Shown here in pieces: positions 22,929-35,235 of a DNA stretch of 64,000 nt (the first letter of the stretch is position 1; the number at the start of each line of letters is the position of its first letter). The translations under genes and the position numbers were made by a program. The stretch comes from Hibiscus mutabilis (lineage: Eukaryota > Streptophyta > Magnoliopsida > Malvales > Malvaceae): the NCBI GenBank assembly GCA_019671005.1, contig CM033726.1, positions 17,481,608-17,545,607 of the forward strand, in the 5' to 3' direction. The notes beneath the pieces are model-generated. The model was not told the origin of the DNA. It ran no database searches and saw nothing but the letters and a program-made list of their open reading frames with translations.

Positions 22929-25900
22929 TTACATATATTTCTTGTGCAGTCCAATTTGCAGATCAGAAGATACGGAAATAAGTAGTGGTAAGGAGTAGTG
23001 CCATACAGCTTTAAAAACTCGTTTCTGATGAGCTCGTATAGACTGGCACGGCTTTCGAGCATTGTACCTAATATCAAAAATGTGGATGACAGGGTCTGCT
23101 GAGCCAGATGAGAGGTATAAACCATCAGGGGACCAAGCTTGATTGATCAACGCTGATTGCGAGTCACTGCTTTCTTGCTTCCACCCAAAAGAATGCAGTT
23201 CGGTATGCCTCAGTCTAATATCATAGAGACGAAGCTGCTTCTCATGGGCCCTGAAGAAATAAAGACGCATCTCATTGTCTAAAACTCTGAAGTGAAGATA
23301 AAGTTACAAAACTTCCTGTAATAAATCATTTGCTTCACGAGTTACACAAATAGGCAACAATCTAAGGGTAAACTGAAAACTACAGAATTGCCCTATATTA
23401 CTCGGACTCCGATGTGAATGTTGGATCTCAAATTTTTCCAAGTTTTTCATGTCTCTAGAAGATCTTTGAAAAAGTTTCTCATGTTATATATTAACTCAGT
23501 ATAGTCCTGGAACAGACACTATTAACGTAATTACAATGATTTTCCTAGTTTATTGCAAACACGCTACATTCAAAAGAAACAGTAGGTATATTTAGAAATG
23601 TAAACGGTAAATAGCCAACATAGATTGAAGAAGTTTACTGGTCGAAAAGTAGTCGTTTCTTACCCAGTTTGAACCATGAATAGGTTGAAGTCACAAGGAT
23701 TTGGCAGGACACTCATGCATTTACTTTCTATTTGATGCTTGAAGTCTGCTCTTCCAGCGTGCACATCGAACCCGATAATTCTTTTGTCTGCCCCAGCTGA
23801 CAATATAACCTGCTTTTGCTGCATCCCCGCAACTCCCATAACAGCTGAAGAATGCAGATTCCGGTGCAAGGATTTTGGCTTCCATACATTCTCATCTCTC
23901 TCATTCCAAAGCACCACCGCATGATCACTGCCACCCGTGGCAAAACATGTATTTTCCCAGGGCATAAATATTATGCTGTTGATGATACCTTTAACATGAG
24001 GCTTCTCCTCTAAGTAAGTTAAACGGCCTCTCTGTCATTGCATAAACAAGCAAAAGAAGAGTTTAGTTTACATAAAGATAGGCCCCTTCTAAGATGGAAA
24101 CCGAATGTTCCAAGTAAAAGATTACAGTGGGACTAAGCTCTTCCAAAGCCTCCATAGATCCAAGAATATATTAATTCTGAATATAGCAGCAGCAAGTTTT
24201 TTGAAAAAGACTACAACCATCGTACTTACCCCTTGTGTTTTGTTAAGATTTAGTACTGATATCTGAGAATCCCCAGCATCAGCAGTATATGCACAAAAAA
24301 GGCTGTTTCCATGTGGATGCCAGGCTATATCTTCTGGCCATCTTCTCTCTACTGCGGATGCACAATCCGTGCTAGTAAGAAAAGAGGCTGATGACCTAAA
24401 GTTCAAGTGGGGAAAAGAATAAGAAACCGTTAGGACTCGGTTCTAAATACTGCTAAGCTATACACAAAATTTAGCTAAGCAACAATCACAACTTGCTTTG
24501 ACCCATCTCATCTTTGGAAATGTCTCATAAATGCCATCCAAACAAAAGCATGACCGATGAAAGGACATGAGACCTATGATGCTGCCTTAATCAAACAAGA
24601 AAGTGAAAGAGGAAAAAAAGGCTCAATGATAAGAGATCACAGAATATATGACTGGAGCTTCAGAAGTACTCAGCATAAAAACAACTCAATATTGTGTTTT
24701 CTGTAGCGAGCCCAGGAGATAAACCACACGTTTCAAAAGTTAACTTTTGATATCAACTGCCTCTTGCTATACCTAACACAATTGAGACTTAATCAAGCAA
24801 ATTTGGCCAACCACTTAAATCATTTTCCTTTATTACCCATGATCTAATCACACTAATCTTATCTTGCTTGCTATAGTTCTAAACATACTTGCAAGGATCT
24901 TTCAAGTATCAGAGCCACATAACTTTGTCAAATTCTAGTATGACAACCCTACCCCTCTCTTTCCCCAAATGGCAGAACAAATGTCGAAGTTAAAAAGGTC
25001 ATAGATTCTATAAATTACCTTTCCGTAAAAGAAAGCTTCCACACGTCTATCATATGCATCGTATCTATAGTACAACACGGTAGTATATATCCTTATAAAT
25101 TTCAAACTATGATATAATTAGAAGCTCAATTGTATAAAATTTTGCCTTGCAATCTATTGATCAACAACCCATGTAAGCCACAGATAGTACATAGCAGGCT
25201 CAATCGAAATAAAAAATTGAACTTACCCTCTAGCCTGAATTTGCCACAAATGGACTACTCCATCCAAAGCACTGCAAATAGCCCAAGATACCAGAAACAG
25301 TTAGATCCTATAGACCATTAAGAGAGTACAGAATTAGAAATGCTAAACAGTTGAAACAATGAGGTGTAGGGGGAATTCCATCATGCCACTAAATGCAATT
25401 CTTGCATAATCAATGGCATAAGCTCCTCTTCACTTATCAAAGAGCACACCTGGTCACGAATAGCTGATCATTCACTGGACACACAGCAAGACTTCTCAAC
25501 TTTCTTTTGTGCTGACTAGATATGTGATTGCTTGAATAGGAGCCAATTGTGGTCGGTGAAGAACTGTTCCGTACCAGGGGGATCAATTCTTTGTGCTCTT
25601 TTTGTTCTGATACAATAGAAAATTTGAAATGTTCACGTAATCCATCATGAAAATAAGTAAACAACTCAGTTAGAGGTGATTGCCTTACCAAACTTCCTTT
25701 TAGTCCCTCTATCTTTAGTTTCAGCAACCTCGGGATTGGAAGAACTTCTATGAGATGCCTCAGTTTTCACTTTTACAGCCCTATTAGAGGCAGGACTTGC
25801 TTCATGACCAATGGTAGTCTTTGCACTTGACCTCGCCGGTTTTATAGGTTGTGAAATCTTTGGATTCACAGAAGGGATTACAAGTTCAGTTTTTGATTGC

Positions 25901-26722
25901 AGTTTCATTTTAGAGCCCCCATTTATACGTTCGGGAGTTGTTGATCTCTGCTCCGTCTTCACAGTTTTACTTGCCAGAGAAGCATTAGAACATGCTGTAT
26001 TCTGTTTTCCTCGGAGGCGAGCCAACTTAGATTGTGAATCTTGCAACCTCTTCTCTGCTTCATCAAGCTATGTTTCAAAAAAGCGGGAAGAACAAAACAA
26101 TCAAACAAAGCGATTAAAAAGCAAGTGCAAGTTAAAGCTTAAGCCTATACTAAAACAAACCATCACATCAATACAATTTTAACAGCGCAAACAAATTTAT
26201 CAGCATACATTTGATTCACTAATAGTGTGTTTCTAAAACAACCTGATAATCTAATAAAACCAATTTAGCACTTAACAAAACAAATGAAAGCAGAAGCATG
26301 AATTCTAAAAACTGGGTAACGCGAGATTAAAATATTGGGTTTCTTTTTCACTTAAATATCACTAATTTGAACTTATTGATCTCCGAAGACGGGCATTAAA
26401 AAAGAAACATTACAATGCAGAAATGAAAAGAAGAAACTTTCTCAAATAAAAATACACAGAATCTACAATCAGAAAAAAATCCCTCAATCGAGGAAAAGAG
26501 AAAAACCCAAAAATCGAAGGGAAAAATAAAGAAGATATTCATGAAAAAGGGAGGAAGAACCTGAGATTTGTAATAGGAGATACGAAGGCCAAGCTGTTGG
26601 ACTTCTTTGGTGCGATGCTCGATCAAAGCTACCAATGCTTCTTCTTGCTCAGCTATGGAGTTTTCGTCTTCTTCTGCTGCTTCCACCTTTATTTTCTTCG
26701 AAATCGTTGAACCCACGCTCAT
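22929..26722 (-). CDS. WD40-repeat (transducin-family) protein, 7 exons
   Basis: The only intact-looking cellular gene. Reading leftward the exons are 26722-26561, 26067-25689, 25606-25450, 25271-25227 (a 45-nt micro-exon), 24395-24230, 24031-23664 and 23250-22929. All introns are GT-AG, phases agree throughout, and the total is 1599 nt, giving 532 residues and a TAA. Residues ~20-75 form an acidic N-terminus and coiled coil (EQEEALVALIEHRTKEV; LDEAEKRLQDSQSKLARLRG). Residues ~80-190 are basic, Ser-rich and probably disordered. Residues ~230-532 show about seven WD-type blades, including LDGVVHLWQI, IAWHPHGNSLFCAYTA, FATGGSDHAVVLWN, ILSAGADKRIIGFDV, QLRLYDIR, SSGSADPVIHIFDIR and ISVSSDLQIGLHK. 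WD40 propellers are protein-docking scaffolds; the specific partner or pathway is not evident. The ATG at 26722 has a short CT-rich leader and an upstream TATA motif. Splice sites were chosen by eye and not confirmed with transcripts. Confidence 0.9.
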
Positions 26723-26800
26723 ATCTTCTTCACTTCTCTCTCTCTTTAGGCCACTTTCTCGGCTTTCTCCACCCCAAAGACGCCTTTTTGTATTTTCTAG

Positions 26801-26808
26801 CTTTTATA
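26801..26808 (-). promoter_or_regulatory. Possible TATA box of the WD40 gene
   Basis: TATAAAAG on the minus strand lies about 80 bases upstream of the ATG. It is followed by a CT-rich stretch (GA-rich on the coding strand) typical of plant leaders. Placement is plausible, but AT-rich flanks make chance matches likely. Confidence 0.4.
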
Positions 26809-26837
26809 ATTTTCACTTTTCATATGTCAAAACTACT

Positions 26838-27163
26838 GATTTTGATAAAAAAAATTTAAATAAAAAATAAGTGTTTAAAGTATATTTTTTAAAATTTTAA
26901 GTGTTTAAAATATGTTTTTGTAAAAATATGTGTTTAAAATTTTAAAAGTTATAATTTTAGGTACCTAACTATTAATGGGTTTAATTTTTTTAACCAATCA
27001 ATACTTGACACTTGATATATTTGAGGTACCTAAAATTATAATTTTTGAAACTTTAAATACTTATTTTTACAAAAATATACTTTAAGAACCTAAAATTTAA
27101 AAAAATGCATTATTTGGGCACTTATTTTTTTATTTAAGCAAAAAAATACTGATTAAATTCATA
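26838..27163. mobile_element. Hairpin (fold-back, MITE-like) element at WD40 promoter
   Basis: Two arms of about 130 bases are inverted copies: AATAAGTG...TTATAATTTTAGGTACCT on the left (about 26838-26965) and AGGTACCTAAAATTATAA...CACTTATTTTTT on the right (about 27025-27160). The element begins about 30 bases beyond the putative TATA box. Exact ends and a target duplication could not be fixed in this AT-rich sequence. Confidence 0.6.
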
Positions 27164-27543
27164 CCATTATTTTAGATTAATTTATATGAATTTCATTTTA
27201 TATGCAATCCGGAAATTTAGAGGGGAAATTGAGATATGATGATTTCATTGTTGGATTTAATAAGGTAATTTATTCTTTTTGAATGAAACCTCTATTTGAA
27301 TTATTTTGTTTAAACTCAAATTCTACCGAAAAAAAATCATATCCCATTATTTAAATATAATTTATTTATTTACTTTAAATTATTTTTAAAGTAAATTTCG
27401 GTAAATTAGTCTACATCAAATAGAAAATATTATACTCCATGAAATAGGCATATGAACATAAAGTTATTTTTTTAAGAAAAACTAAAATATTTATATAAGA
27501 ATCATTCATGAATAATTAAAATTAATTTTTATCATTAATTTTT

Positions 27544-28459
27544 GGATAAGTCTGGAACGAGCGACACACACCGCTACACATCACTAATCCTACGCATTGT
27601 TACACACCAAAAAATGAGTAAACTATATCCATAACTACTAAATTATTGTCCTGATTCTATTTTGACCATCGATCTTTTAATTTTATTAATTAGACCACTT
27701 AATTATTTAAATAATATCAATCAAACCATTAACCATTTATTTGTCATCAGTTCACACAACTCCGAGAAAAAAATACTAACATTAATTTCATTATAGAAAA
27801 ATGATTCGATTTTTATCAAGGGATTCTAGCCATGTCTAAAGAGGGGATGTGGATACTATCCACATAAAAGCCTTGTTTTGTAAATTTAGTCAAAAGTTGG
27901 ATTGATACTTATAAGAAATTATCTGATGAAATACTTTGTGGCACACTTTTTTCCTTCAGCGACATTGTGTTGCCTACAACTGATTCAAACGCTGAAGATG
28001 ATTTAACAAGGAAACATTAAATTCTTGATCATTTTAGCATACACGAAAAGTCGCTCAAATTGCTCGTATGAATAAAATTCCTAAAGATTATATATAGTAT
28101 GTAATGTAATTCGTAACGTAGTGTTCATATATATATATATATATCAAATTGATATAAGTTTTAAATTTAGAGAGTTAAATTATTAATTTATTTCGATTTA
28201 GGACTAGATTGATATAATGCATAAGTGATGAGGACCAAATGTGTAATTATACAAATTTATTTAATTGCCACATCAGCATCTTTGATAATTTATAACGATT
28301 AGTGGTTTGATTCATATCATTTAAATAGTTAAGTGGTCTTATTGAAAAATTAAAATACTGATTGTTAAAATAGAATCGAGACGATGATTTAGTGATCATG
28401 AGTGTAGTTTATCCATTTTTAATGTGTAGTGGTGTGCGTCGCTCCTTCTATAATTTTCC
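27544..28459. mobile_element. Mutator-type MITE with ~200-bp terminal inverted repeats
   Basis: The left arm (to about 27755) and right arm (from about 28250) are inverted copies, e.g. GAGCGACACACACCGCTAC against the reverse complement GAGCGACGCACACCACTAC. They extend through AGACCACTTAATTATTTAA. Ends are GGATAAG and, reverse-complemented, GGAAAAT. Flanks TTAATTTTT (27535-27543) and TTAGTTGTT (28460-28468) agree at 7 of 9 positions, as expected for an old 9-bp Mutator duplication. The 916-bp element has no transposase and contains a TA microsatellite near 28127-28144. Confidence 0.75.
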
Positions 28460-28489
28460 TTAGTTGTTATATGTAAAGATTCATGATGA

Positions 28490-29102
28490 AATTTTCAGGG
28501 GTTAGATATAGCCAAAAACATTTGTTTAATATATACAAACCATGAACTATTACAAAACCATCGTAATAATAATCTTTATACAAAATAAGGAGTTCTAATC
28601 TTATATTAAGTTATAGACTTAAAGACAAAATTAAGGACTTATGAATGCACATCCTAACTACAAGTATTGTACTTTGTTAAAAAAAATATTGGAATCCTCG
28701 ATTAATGGTGCTCCTCGAAACAGACAAGTTTGCTAACTTGTGAACAAAATTTTTGAAAGCTAAGCTTCACAACCTCAATAGTACACGCATGCTCCAGTGT
28801 ACTACGTGCAATTCATAATATAAGTAGACAATGTAAGTATAAACATACAAGCATGGATCCAGTGTACTAAGCAACGAGTAAGCACAACGGTTGGGCATCC
28901 GATTCTCACATCACATCTCATCACACGGCAATAATTCTATGAGTTACTACATTCTCATCTATTATTAAAACATTATGAGAGCGCATTAGGCATTAAAGAT
29001 TTACGAGTGTTGGTTTAGCCCTACGAAACAATTACTAACTTATTAGCGATTTTATTATAATTCTAGATGTTGAAAATTTTAATTATTTTATTGTTAGAGT
29101 TT
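28490..29102. other. Gene-free; probable decayed LTR fragment
   Basis: No ORF is convincing. The order ACAAGTATTGTACT, GGAATCC, GTGCTC, AAGCTAAGCTTCACAACC, GTACACGCATGCTCC parallels the L1 LTR at 53430-53580 (ACAAGTATTGTACT ... GAGCTTACAAAGCTCAGTGGTACACATC). This suggests a very diverged LTR of the same broad type. Confidence 0.4.
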
Positions 29103-29107
29103 GTAAC

Positions 29108-30498
29108 TGATGCTTGGTAAAAGGATATGCACTTTAGAGCAAAGTATACTCGTCGATCAAGTAATAAAGTGATGAAGTAGAGTGTCGAACCCACGGGAAT
29201 TGGATCAATAAATACGAAGCGATAGTACTTAAGAGTGATTGAGCAAGTATTGGTTTGATGATGATTTATCAAATCTAAATGCAATTAAAGTAAAGTAGCT
29301 ATGATCAAGACAAACAGATGCTGAAGAAAATATCAAGATGATTATGGAAGCTAGGTTTATTGTGTAGGAACTATGCTTGACTACTTATTTGAATGCTATA
29401 ACGACTGACAATACATGTTTGCATAAACCATTAAGATCTTTATTTATTCGACATGATTTTCTAACGAACTTCTGACTCTCTCGATGCCTAGAAGCTGATA
29501 ACAAATAAGCTAAGGTTAATTCATGTCTGCGTGAACCCTAATAACTTTATTATCTGTTCAAGTTCTCCTTAGTAGTCCTTGAAACCTAAACTTATGTCTA
29601 AGCTGGATTAAGACTAAGTTAACAACTTAGCCTTATTGTTCACATTTTTTTAACCTAACTCTCTCAATATTAAGCCACAAATCAATAGTTAAAAGGCATC
29701 TCTCGATAGCTCTTACAATAACTAAGCATGAAGAACGATGAACAGAATAGATAAAGGAAAAGAACTACAGCATTAAAACAAAGTATGCAAAACATAATAT
29801 CCTGTAAAGTAATGAACCCAACTAAAAGTATTTAGCTCATGTATGTGCCTAAAACATCCATAATGAAAACAATTAAAAACATGGTAGTTTATCAAGCAAG
29901 GGATAGAAAATGGTCAAGCGTCATCGATGATCTTCCTCCAAGCTGTCTAACTGTTGTTGTAGGTCCCACACTCATTTAGCCTCTCTCGATGGCTTCCGTT
30001 GTGTGGAGATTCCTCTAGCACTTCGACTTTGGTGGTTCTCCGATAGTTGAAGACTAAGGGTCGTCGTCTGTGATTGAGCCCTTCTTGTTTGTGGCCCAAG
30101 TCTCTTTTATATAGGCAAGAAAGCTAAGGTTTTGTAACCCTAAAGCGCGTGAAACCTCATTTAAGAGGATCTTGCTTTCCTGCTATCTTTAATGAGTTCC
30201 ATATCTAGTGAGAGTCCACGTAAGCCAAAGTTAGATTCAGCTTCAACTCTTCTTGCCTCGTCAGCTCCAACGAGAGACATGCTATCCTTCCTGCTCCAGC
30301 GCTCCTTCAACAATGATAGTTCATACACAAACACCACAAAAACACTACATTTCCCATTAAAAACACCAAAGTATATAACAATTAAGCACATACAGTGTAA
30401 CTCCCTAACTATATGCAAACTACTCCTAAATGAGCCTGAACACATGCAAAAGCTAAGTTAAAAGGGTATGCAAAATAAGTTATTTTACAAAGTTATCA
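29108..30498 (-). repeat. A1 3' LTR (1391 bp)
   Basis: Plus-strand ends are TGATGCTTGG and AGTTATCA. It matches 59110-59447 at both ends, including GCACTTTAGAGCAA.GTATACTC and AAAAGGGTATGCAAAATA. Short frames inside it are not genes. Confidence 0.88.
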
Positions 30499-30540
30499 AA
30501 TACCCCCCAAACTTGAACTGTTGCTTGTCTTCAAGCAATG
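30499..30540 (-). other. A1 polypurine tract and adjoining stem-loop
   Basis: On the minus strand a TTTGGGGGGTATT tract abuts the 3' LTR. Directly upstream is TTGCTTGTCTTCAAGCAA (30522-30539), a short inverted repeat. The same pair (tract plus stem-loop) is found next to the A2 3' LTR. Confidence 0.7.
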
Positions 30541-31631
30541 CAATCTAGACTAAACTAAAAACAAAACAAAAACAAACAGAAATTGTATCAAAGGTTCCAA
30601 CTAAGCTATGATTTCAAAAATTCCAAAACATGTTGCAGCAATAATTCATTCCTCAACTATTTTAATGAAGTGCAATGCATCAGAGCTTATAGTTTTGTTC
30701 CAAGGATCAATTCTACTGTAGGTGCAGTGGGTGTTGTGTTGCATGCAATCATTACTTAATGGCCTTAGAAAAGTTTAAGGATTGCTCTCTTTTATCACCT
30801 CAACATATTATTTTCCTTTTTAACCACAATGTTGTACTCCCTTCATTCCTTTTAAGTTTAAAATTTGTATCACTATGGCTTCAACTTATCACGACTACTC
30901 TTCAGATCTGAAGATGGAGTGGAGCAAATAGCCCATTCCCGAACCCTACGCATAGAGCCATCTTGTGAAGACTTTTATTCACTCTTATGCTAGTATTACC
31001 ATTCCTACCAGGGAAAGTTAAATGGACCAAGCACAACTCACCTAGTGTACTAAGGTAGCAAGATACATAGAAGAGTGTCCCTCAACAGTTTTGCCTATGG
31101 CATCGAGTTTTAATTAATTTTTCATTATTTTCTCAAATTTTATGGGAGTTTATTTAAGCCTTTTAATTGCTACATCTAACATTCAATTCATTCACATTAA
31201 ATTATGCTTCGGCATTAGAGAATCGACCTAGAATTCCCCTAAGGCATCTTAAGTTTTTAGATAGCATGTAATCATGTGAGATAAAAACTACAACAATTTC
31301 AATAATAAGTTCAAAGCACGAAAGTTCTTAACACATTGCAAAACATTAAACATAGATTCATCATAGAAATTCATGATCAATGCAACAATAATATCAAAAT
31401 CAATGTGATCATAGCAAAGGGAACCATCAAAACAATCTAGGCTAATTTTTTTTTAATTTTTACCTAAATTTAACCTAATATATACATGGGATAGTACTCC
31501 CCCAAACTTGAGAAGAGCATTATCCCCAATGCAAAATGGAAACAAGAAAAAAAAAACAAAAAGAAACATGAAAATGTAGTATGAAAAACTAAAACTAAAA
31601 AAGAAGAAAAAAAATAAAAACTTAGGGAGTT
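30541..31631 (-). other. A1 3' untranslated region, with second polypurine-like tract
   Basis: AT-rich and non-coding. At 31497-31507 there is another CTCCCCCAAAC block (GTTTGGGGGAG on the element strand) followed by GCATTATCCCCAATGC, a second inverted repeat. It is placed just after the accessory ORF. Confidence 0.55.
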
Positions 31632-32480
31632 ATTGGGGAGAAGGTTCCTAGAAAAAAATGCCCTTGTCTTTGTCTCGAGAGGACTTTGTCCTATTGGTAG
31701 GGCGAGAAGAGGCACCAACTTTAGTATCTGGTCATATTCTTCTCTCGGACAAGGTATGAGGTAGACTGGCATTTTGCGCTGGCTAATGAAGGCCCTTGAG
31801 TATACGCACATCAGAGGAAAACCATCTAAAGGCATTCTGAGAACGGTATCCCCTTTCCATTGTGCTACTCCAGCCTTTTGGTAAAAGACTGTGATAAGGC
31901 TTGGGAAGGGTAAGTCTCTATTTTGTCTTGACGCCACTCTTTCCGGAATTGCCCCATATGAGCTCATAAGGTTCAATCTCTTGCCTATAGAAAATAGAGT
32001 TAAGTAGAAGTAGTCGTCGACGAGAGATGATTGTGTGATTTTTGATGGGTAGAATCCTGGTGGTGATGAATCGCACCCAAAGTTTGGAGTTTGGTGTGAG
32101 GCTTTGCCATTGCATTGCTCGTGCATTGGGCAACGTTCTCTCCCATGTGGTTCCAAGGAGACAAAGGTCTTGTAAAACCTGGGCATCCATGTCTTTCGTG
32201 GATTGGGACACAAATCGTGACTGAGTGTCTTTTAACACCGTGAGGTGGTAATGGCAAGTAATTAGAACTGACTAAAATTCCACTTTAGTCCCTCGAACAT
32301 AGACCCACCCATCTTCATGGTGGCCGAAATATGTATAGAACTCTTTTACCTAGTCGACATTAACAGAACTTGGTTGTTGGACAAATGTCTCTTAATCTTG
32401 TGTGATGATGATGACTAGTTCGGCATCGTCAAACTTTGGTAAGAAAGTGGGAGTGGGCATCAATCCTTCCTCCAAAAGTA
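31632..32480 (-). pseudogene. A1 accessory ORF remnant (Athila-associated plant transposon protein)
   Basis: Readable pieces in two or three frames are, in order, VREFYTYFGHHEDGWVYVRG (near 32300-32360), LTPNSKLWVRFITTRILP, RRRLLLLNSIFYRQEI (32238 frame) and LPFPSLITVFYQKAGVAQW (31860-31920). They match in order the domain of the A2 ORF at 40729-41523 (WVREFYAHSPNPDNPYVFVR, LWNKFVKTSLMPTTHN, PRLLLIHSILHNR). This domain is common in accessory ORFs of plant Athila-like elements and host loci derived from them. Its biochemical role is unknown to me. Several stops and frameshifts are present, so it is not functional. Confidence 0.65.
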
Positions 32481-33297
32481 GGTGCTAATTTTTCAAGTTC
32501 TCATATCGTAGCCTGAATTACATGGAGTGAAGTCAGTTGCAAAGTAGAGCAGACATTTTATATGAGGAGTCAGAGCAGTCATAGAGGGAATTGGATTAGG
32601 AATATTGGAAAGATGGGGGAAGATGGAGGACTAAGGATTCTTCTCTGTCAAAGGGGTTGCTGAGCACAACGTATGGTAGGGAGGTGGCGTACCATTTTAG
32701 CAATGAACAAGTTGATAGGTTTAGTGGAAAGCTTTTAGGGTTTTAGTGGGAAGTAAGCAGTTGCTGAGAAAGAAAGAGACTTGGTTATCTTATATGGTAA
32801 GGCTTGGGACTGAAAAATATGAAAGGTTGTGAAGACAAAAGGTGTATGAAGCGATGGAAGAAAATCCACATTTATTGTTGATGGTTTCTTAAAGTGGGAA
32901 AGTAAAAGTAAGCGGCTTATGTAATAGGGATGAAACATGTGGCGGTTATTGGAAAGTGGTGAAAAGAAAGGCAAGAAAGTGAAAGGTCAATATTACAAAA
33001 ATACTACCTATTTGGTCACCAAATTCCTTATCTTGGTCAGCCTCAAAAAGTTGATTTTTCGAGATTCTAGGAGGATATCCTAACTTTGGTCTGATACTTG
33101 TGATAATTGCTAAAAACAAATGAAACACATTAAATGATACCCAACCTAATAAGAAGCAAAAAAGAATATAAAAAATAAAAAAATAAAGCTGTGAAAAGTA
33201 AAACAAAGATCAAAAATAAAAAATATAGAAAATTAAAAGTACATAAGATTAAAAATATATGACTAGATGTCTAGACATCCAGTTGAGTGACTAAAGA
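32481..33297 (-). other. A1 non-coding spacer between accessory ORF and pol
   Basis: AT-rich sequence. Frames on the minus strand are Phe/Leu-rich products of composition with no motif I recognise. In A2 the matching spacer is about 41524-42226. Confidence 0.45.
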
Positions 33298-34200
33298 TTA
33301 GTCATGTTGAACTGATGCTCCTTTGTAGGCCTTCAAACGTTGTCCACTGATTTTGAAGATTGGGCCATCTGTGAGATCCTTGATGTCCACAACACCATAT
33401 AGATACACCTTGACAACTTGGAATGGGCCGGACCAACGAGACTTCAACTTGCCCGAGAAAAACTTCAAGCAAGAGTTATAGAGTAGGAATTTTTGGCCTT
33501 CAACAAAATAATGAGGCATCAGTTTAGCATCATGTCATCTTTTGGTCTTTTTTCTTGTAGATCTTGGCATTTTCATTAGCATCCAGACGATGATCCTCTA
33601 ACTCATTCAACTAGAGCAATCTTCTTTCTCTAGCTAGTTGACAATCCATGTTGATCTTCGTGACAGCCAAAAGGCTTTATGCTCAAGCTCGACTGGTAGG
33701 TGGCATGCTTTGCCAAAGATAAGTCAACAGTGTGACATGCCCAACGATGTTTTGAACATGGTCCGATAGGCCCATAAAGCTTCATCCTGTTTCAAGGACC
33801 AGTCTTTACGGTTTGGCTTGACCACTTTCTTAAGTATATGCTTAACCTCTGAGTTGGACACTTTAGCTTGTCCATTGGTCCGCAGATGATATGTCATGGC
33901 AATCTTATGGTGGACTACGTATCTAAGCAGTGTCTTAGTAATCAGCTTATTTTCGAAGTGACTTCCCTCATCACTAATAATAGCACAAGGTACTCCAAAC
34001 CGAGTGAAGATGTTCTTGTCCAAAAACCTCATGACAATATTTGCATCATTATTGGTCGTAGCAATGGCCTCCACCCAATTGGATACGTAATCAATTATGA
34101 GCAGAATGTACAAGTGTCCATTAGAGGATGAACATCTTTAAACAAGGTTGGCCTGTAGAATCCAGATTGTAGGACCTTGGCAGCAATCCTTTGTCCTCTA
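33298..34200 (-). pseudogene. A1 integrase remnant
   Basis: 34113-33724 reads IDYVSNWVEAIATTNNDAN, FTRFGVPCAIISDEGSHF (second catalytic Asp in ISD) and KVSNSEVKHILKKVVKPNRK (catalytic Glu in SEVK), then DEALWAYRTMFKTSLGMS. The first catalytic Asp region upstream (WGIDFMGPF in A2) is not readable. 33519-33298 gives the C-terminal part, LKSRWSGPFQVVKVYLYGVV. Integrase would insert the DNA copy. Between the two pieces are stops and a frame change. It is clearly a relative of the A2 integrase, from which it differs at many residues. Confidence 0.8.
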
Positions 34201-34523
34201 AAATGCCCTCCACGTGGAGTGGAATGACAATGGTAGAGGATATCTTCTTGTTCTTCCTTGGGTATGCATCTCTAGATTATTTGATCAGCGCATGGCTTGA
34301 AAAGGTAAGGTCCGTCTTAATAATAATAGCGTACATCATGTTGAATTTTTTCCTTCCCTAGCTGCTAAGATCACAAGGAAAATACCACTAACAAGAAAAT
34401 TAACAATGTCAGCATACCACGGCAATGCAGTAGCTTTCAAAAGTTTTTCATTAGGGAATTCCTCTTTAATATCACCTACAATACCAGTATCACATGCATT
34501 TTCAAGCCTAGAAAGATGGTTAG

Positions 34524-34965
34524 CTACTTAATTTTCAGTACTGTTCTATCTACTACCTCAATATCAAATTCTTGCAATAGTAATGTCCACCTAATAAGTC
34601 TAGGTTTTGTATCCTTTTTAGTCACTAAGTATTTAATGAAAGAATGATCAGTATGCACAATAACTTTAGTTCCTATAAGGTATGCCTTAAATTTATCAAA
34701 TGAAAAAACTACAGCAAGCAATTCTTTTTTAGTGGTAGTGTAGTTAACTTGTGCCTCATTTAGGGTACAAATAACATAGTATATAACATGGAAAACTCAC
34801 TCCGATGCTGAACAAGAACAGGGCCAACAACATAGCCACTAGCATCACCTATAAGCTCAAATGGTTGTGACCAATCAAGGGGCGCTACAACCAGTGTAGA
34901 AATAAGTTTCTTCCTTAAGGTTTCGAACGCTGTATAACATTGGTCATCAAACTTGAAAGCTCTAT
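34524..34965 (-). pseudogene. A1 RNase H remnant
   Basis: 34721-34524 reads LAVVFSFDKFKAYLIGTKV, IVHTDHSFIKYLVTKKDTK and PRLIRWTLLLQEFDIEVVDR, matching LAVVFAFDKFRSYLIGTKV etc. in A2. The HTDHSF motif contains an expected catalytic Asp. The upstream part (LVAPLDWSQPFELIGDAS-like) is broken by a frameshift around 34800. The enzyme would degrade the RNA strand of the RNA-DNA hybrid. Confidence 0.75.
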
Positions 34966-35235
34966 TCTACTCCAGCAAATGGCATAAGGGCTTCGAGATT
35001 TTAGAGAAATCTTTAATGAATCTCCTATAGCAACCGGCATTGCAAAGTAAGCTTCGAATGGCCTTAACATTAGTTGGGGGTGGAAACTTCTCTATGACTT
35101 CAATCTTGGCTCTATCCACTTTGATTCCTTTCTCAGAGATACGATGGCTAGGACAATGCCCTTGGACACCATAAAATGACACTTTTCCTAATTAAGCACA
35201 AGGTCAGTTTCTCACATCGTTTTAATACTTTATCT
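34966..35235 (-). pseudogene. A1 reverse transcriptase, C-terminal half
   Basis: It reads DKVLKRCEKL at the very edge of the L1 insertion, then GHCPSHRISEKGIKVDRAK, EVIEKFPPPTNVKAIRSLL and YRRFIKDFSKISKPLCHLLE, the usual RT thumb and connection region of Ty3/Gypsy. The N-terminal half is at 55806-56500. Removing L1 and one duplication copy restores GNL-DKVLKRCE in frame, showing the insertion hit a continuous gene. Confidence 0.85.

Noticed and set aside
23739..23924. Plus-strand frame across a WD40 exon
   Set aside because: It is the antisense of exon 6 of the minus-strand gene.
30161..30461. Overlapping ~90-codon frames on both strands near 30300
   Set aside because: They lie wholly inside the A1 3' LTR and have no motif; the matching part of the other LTR is deleted.
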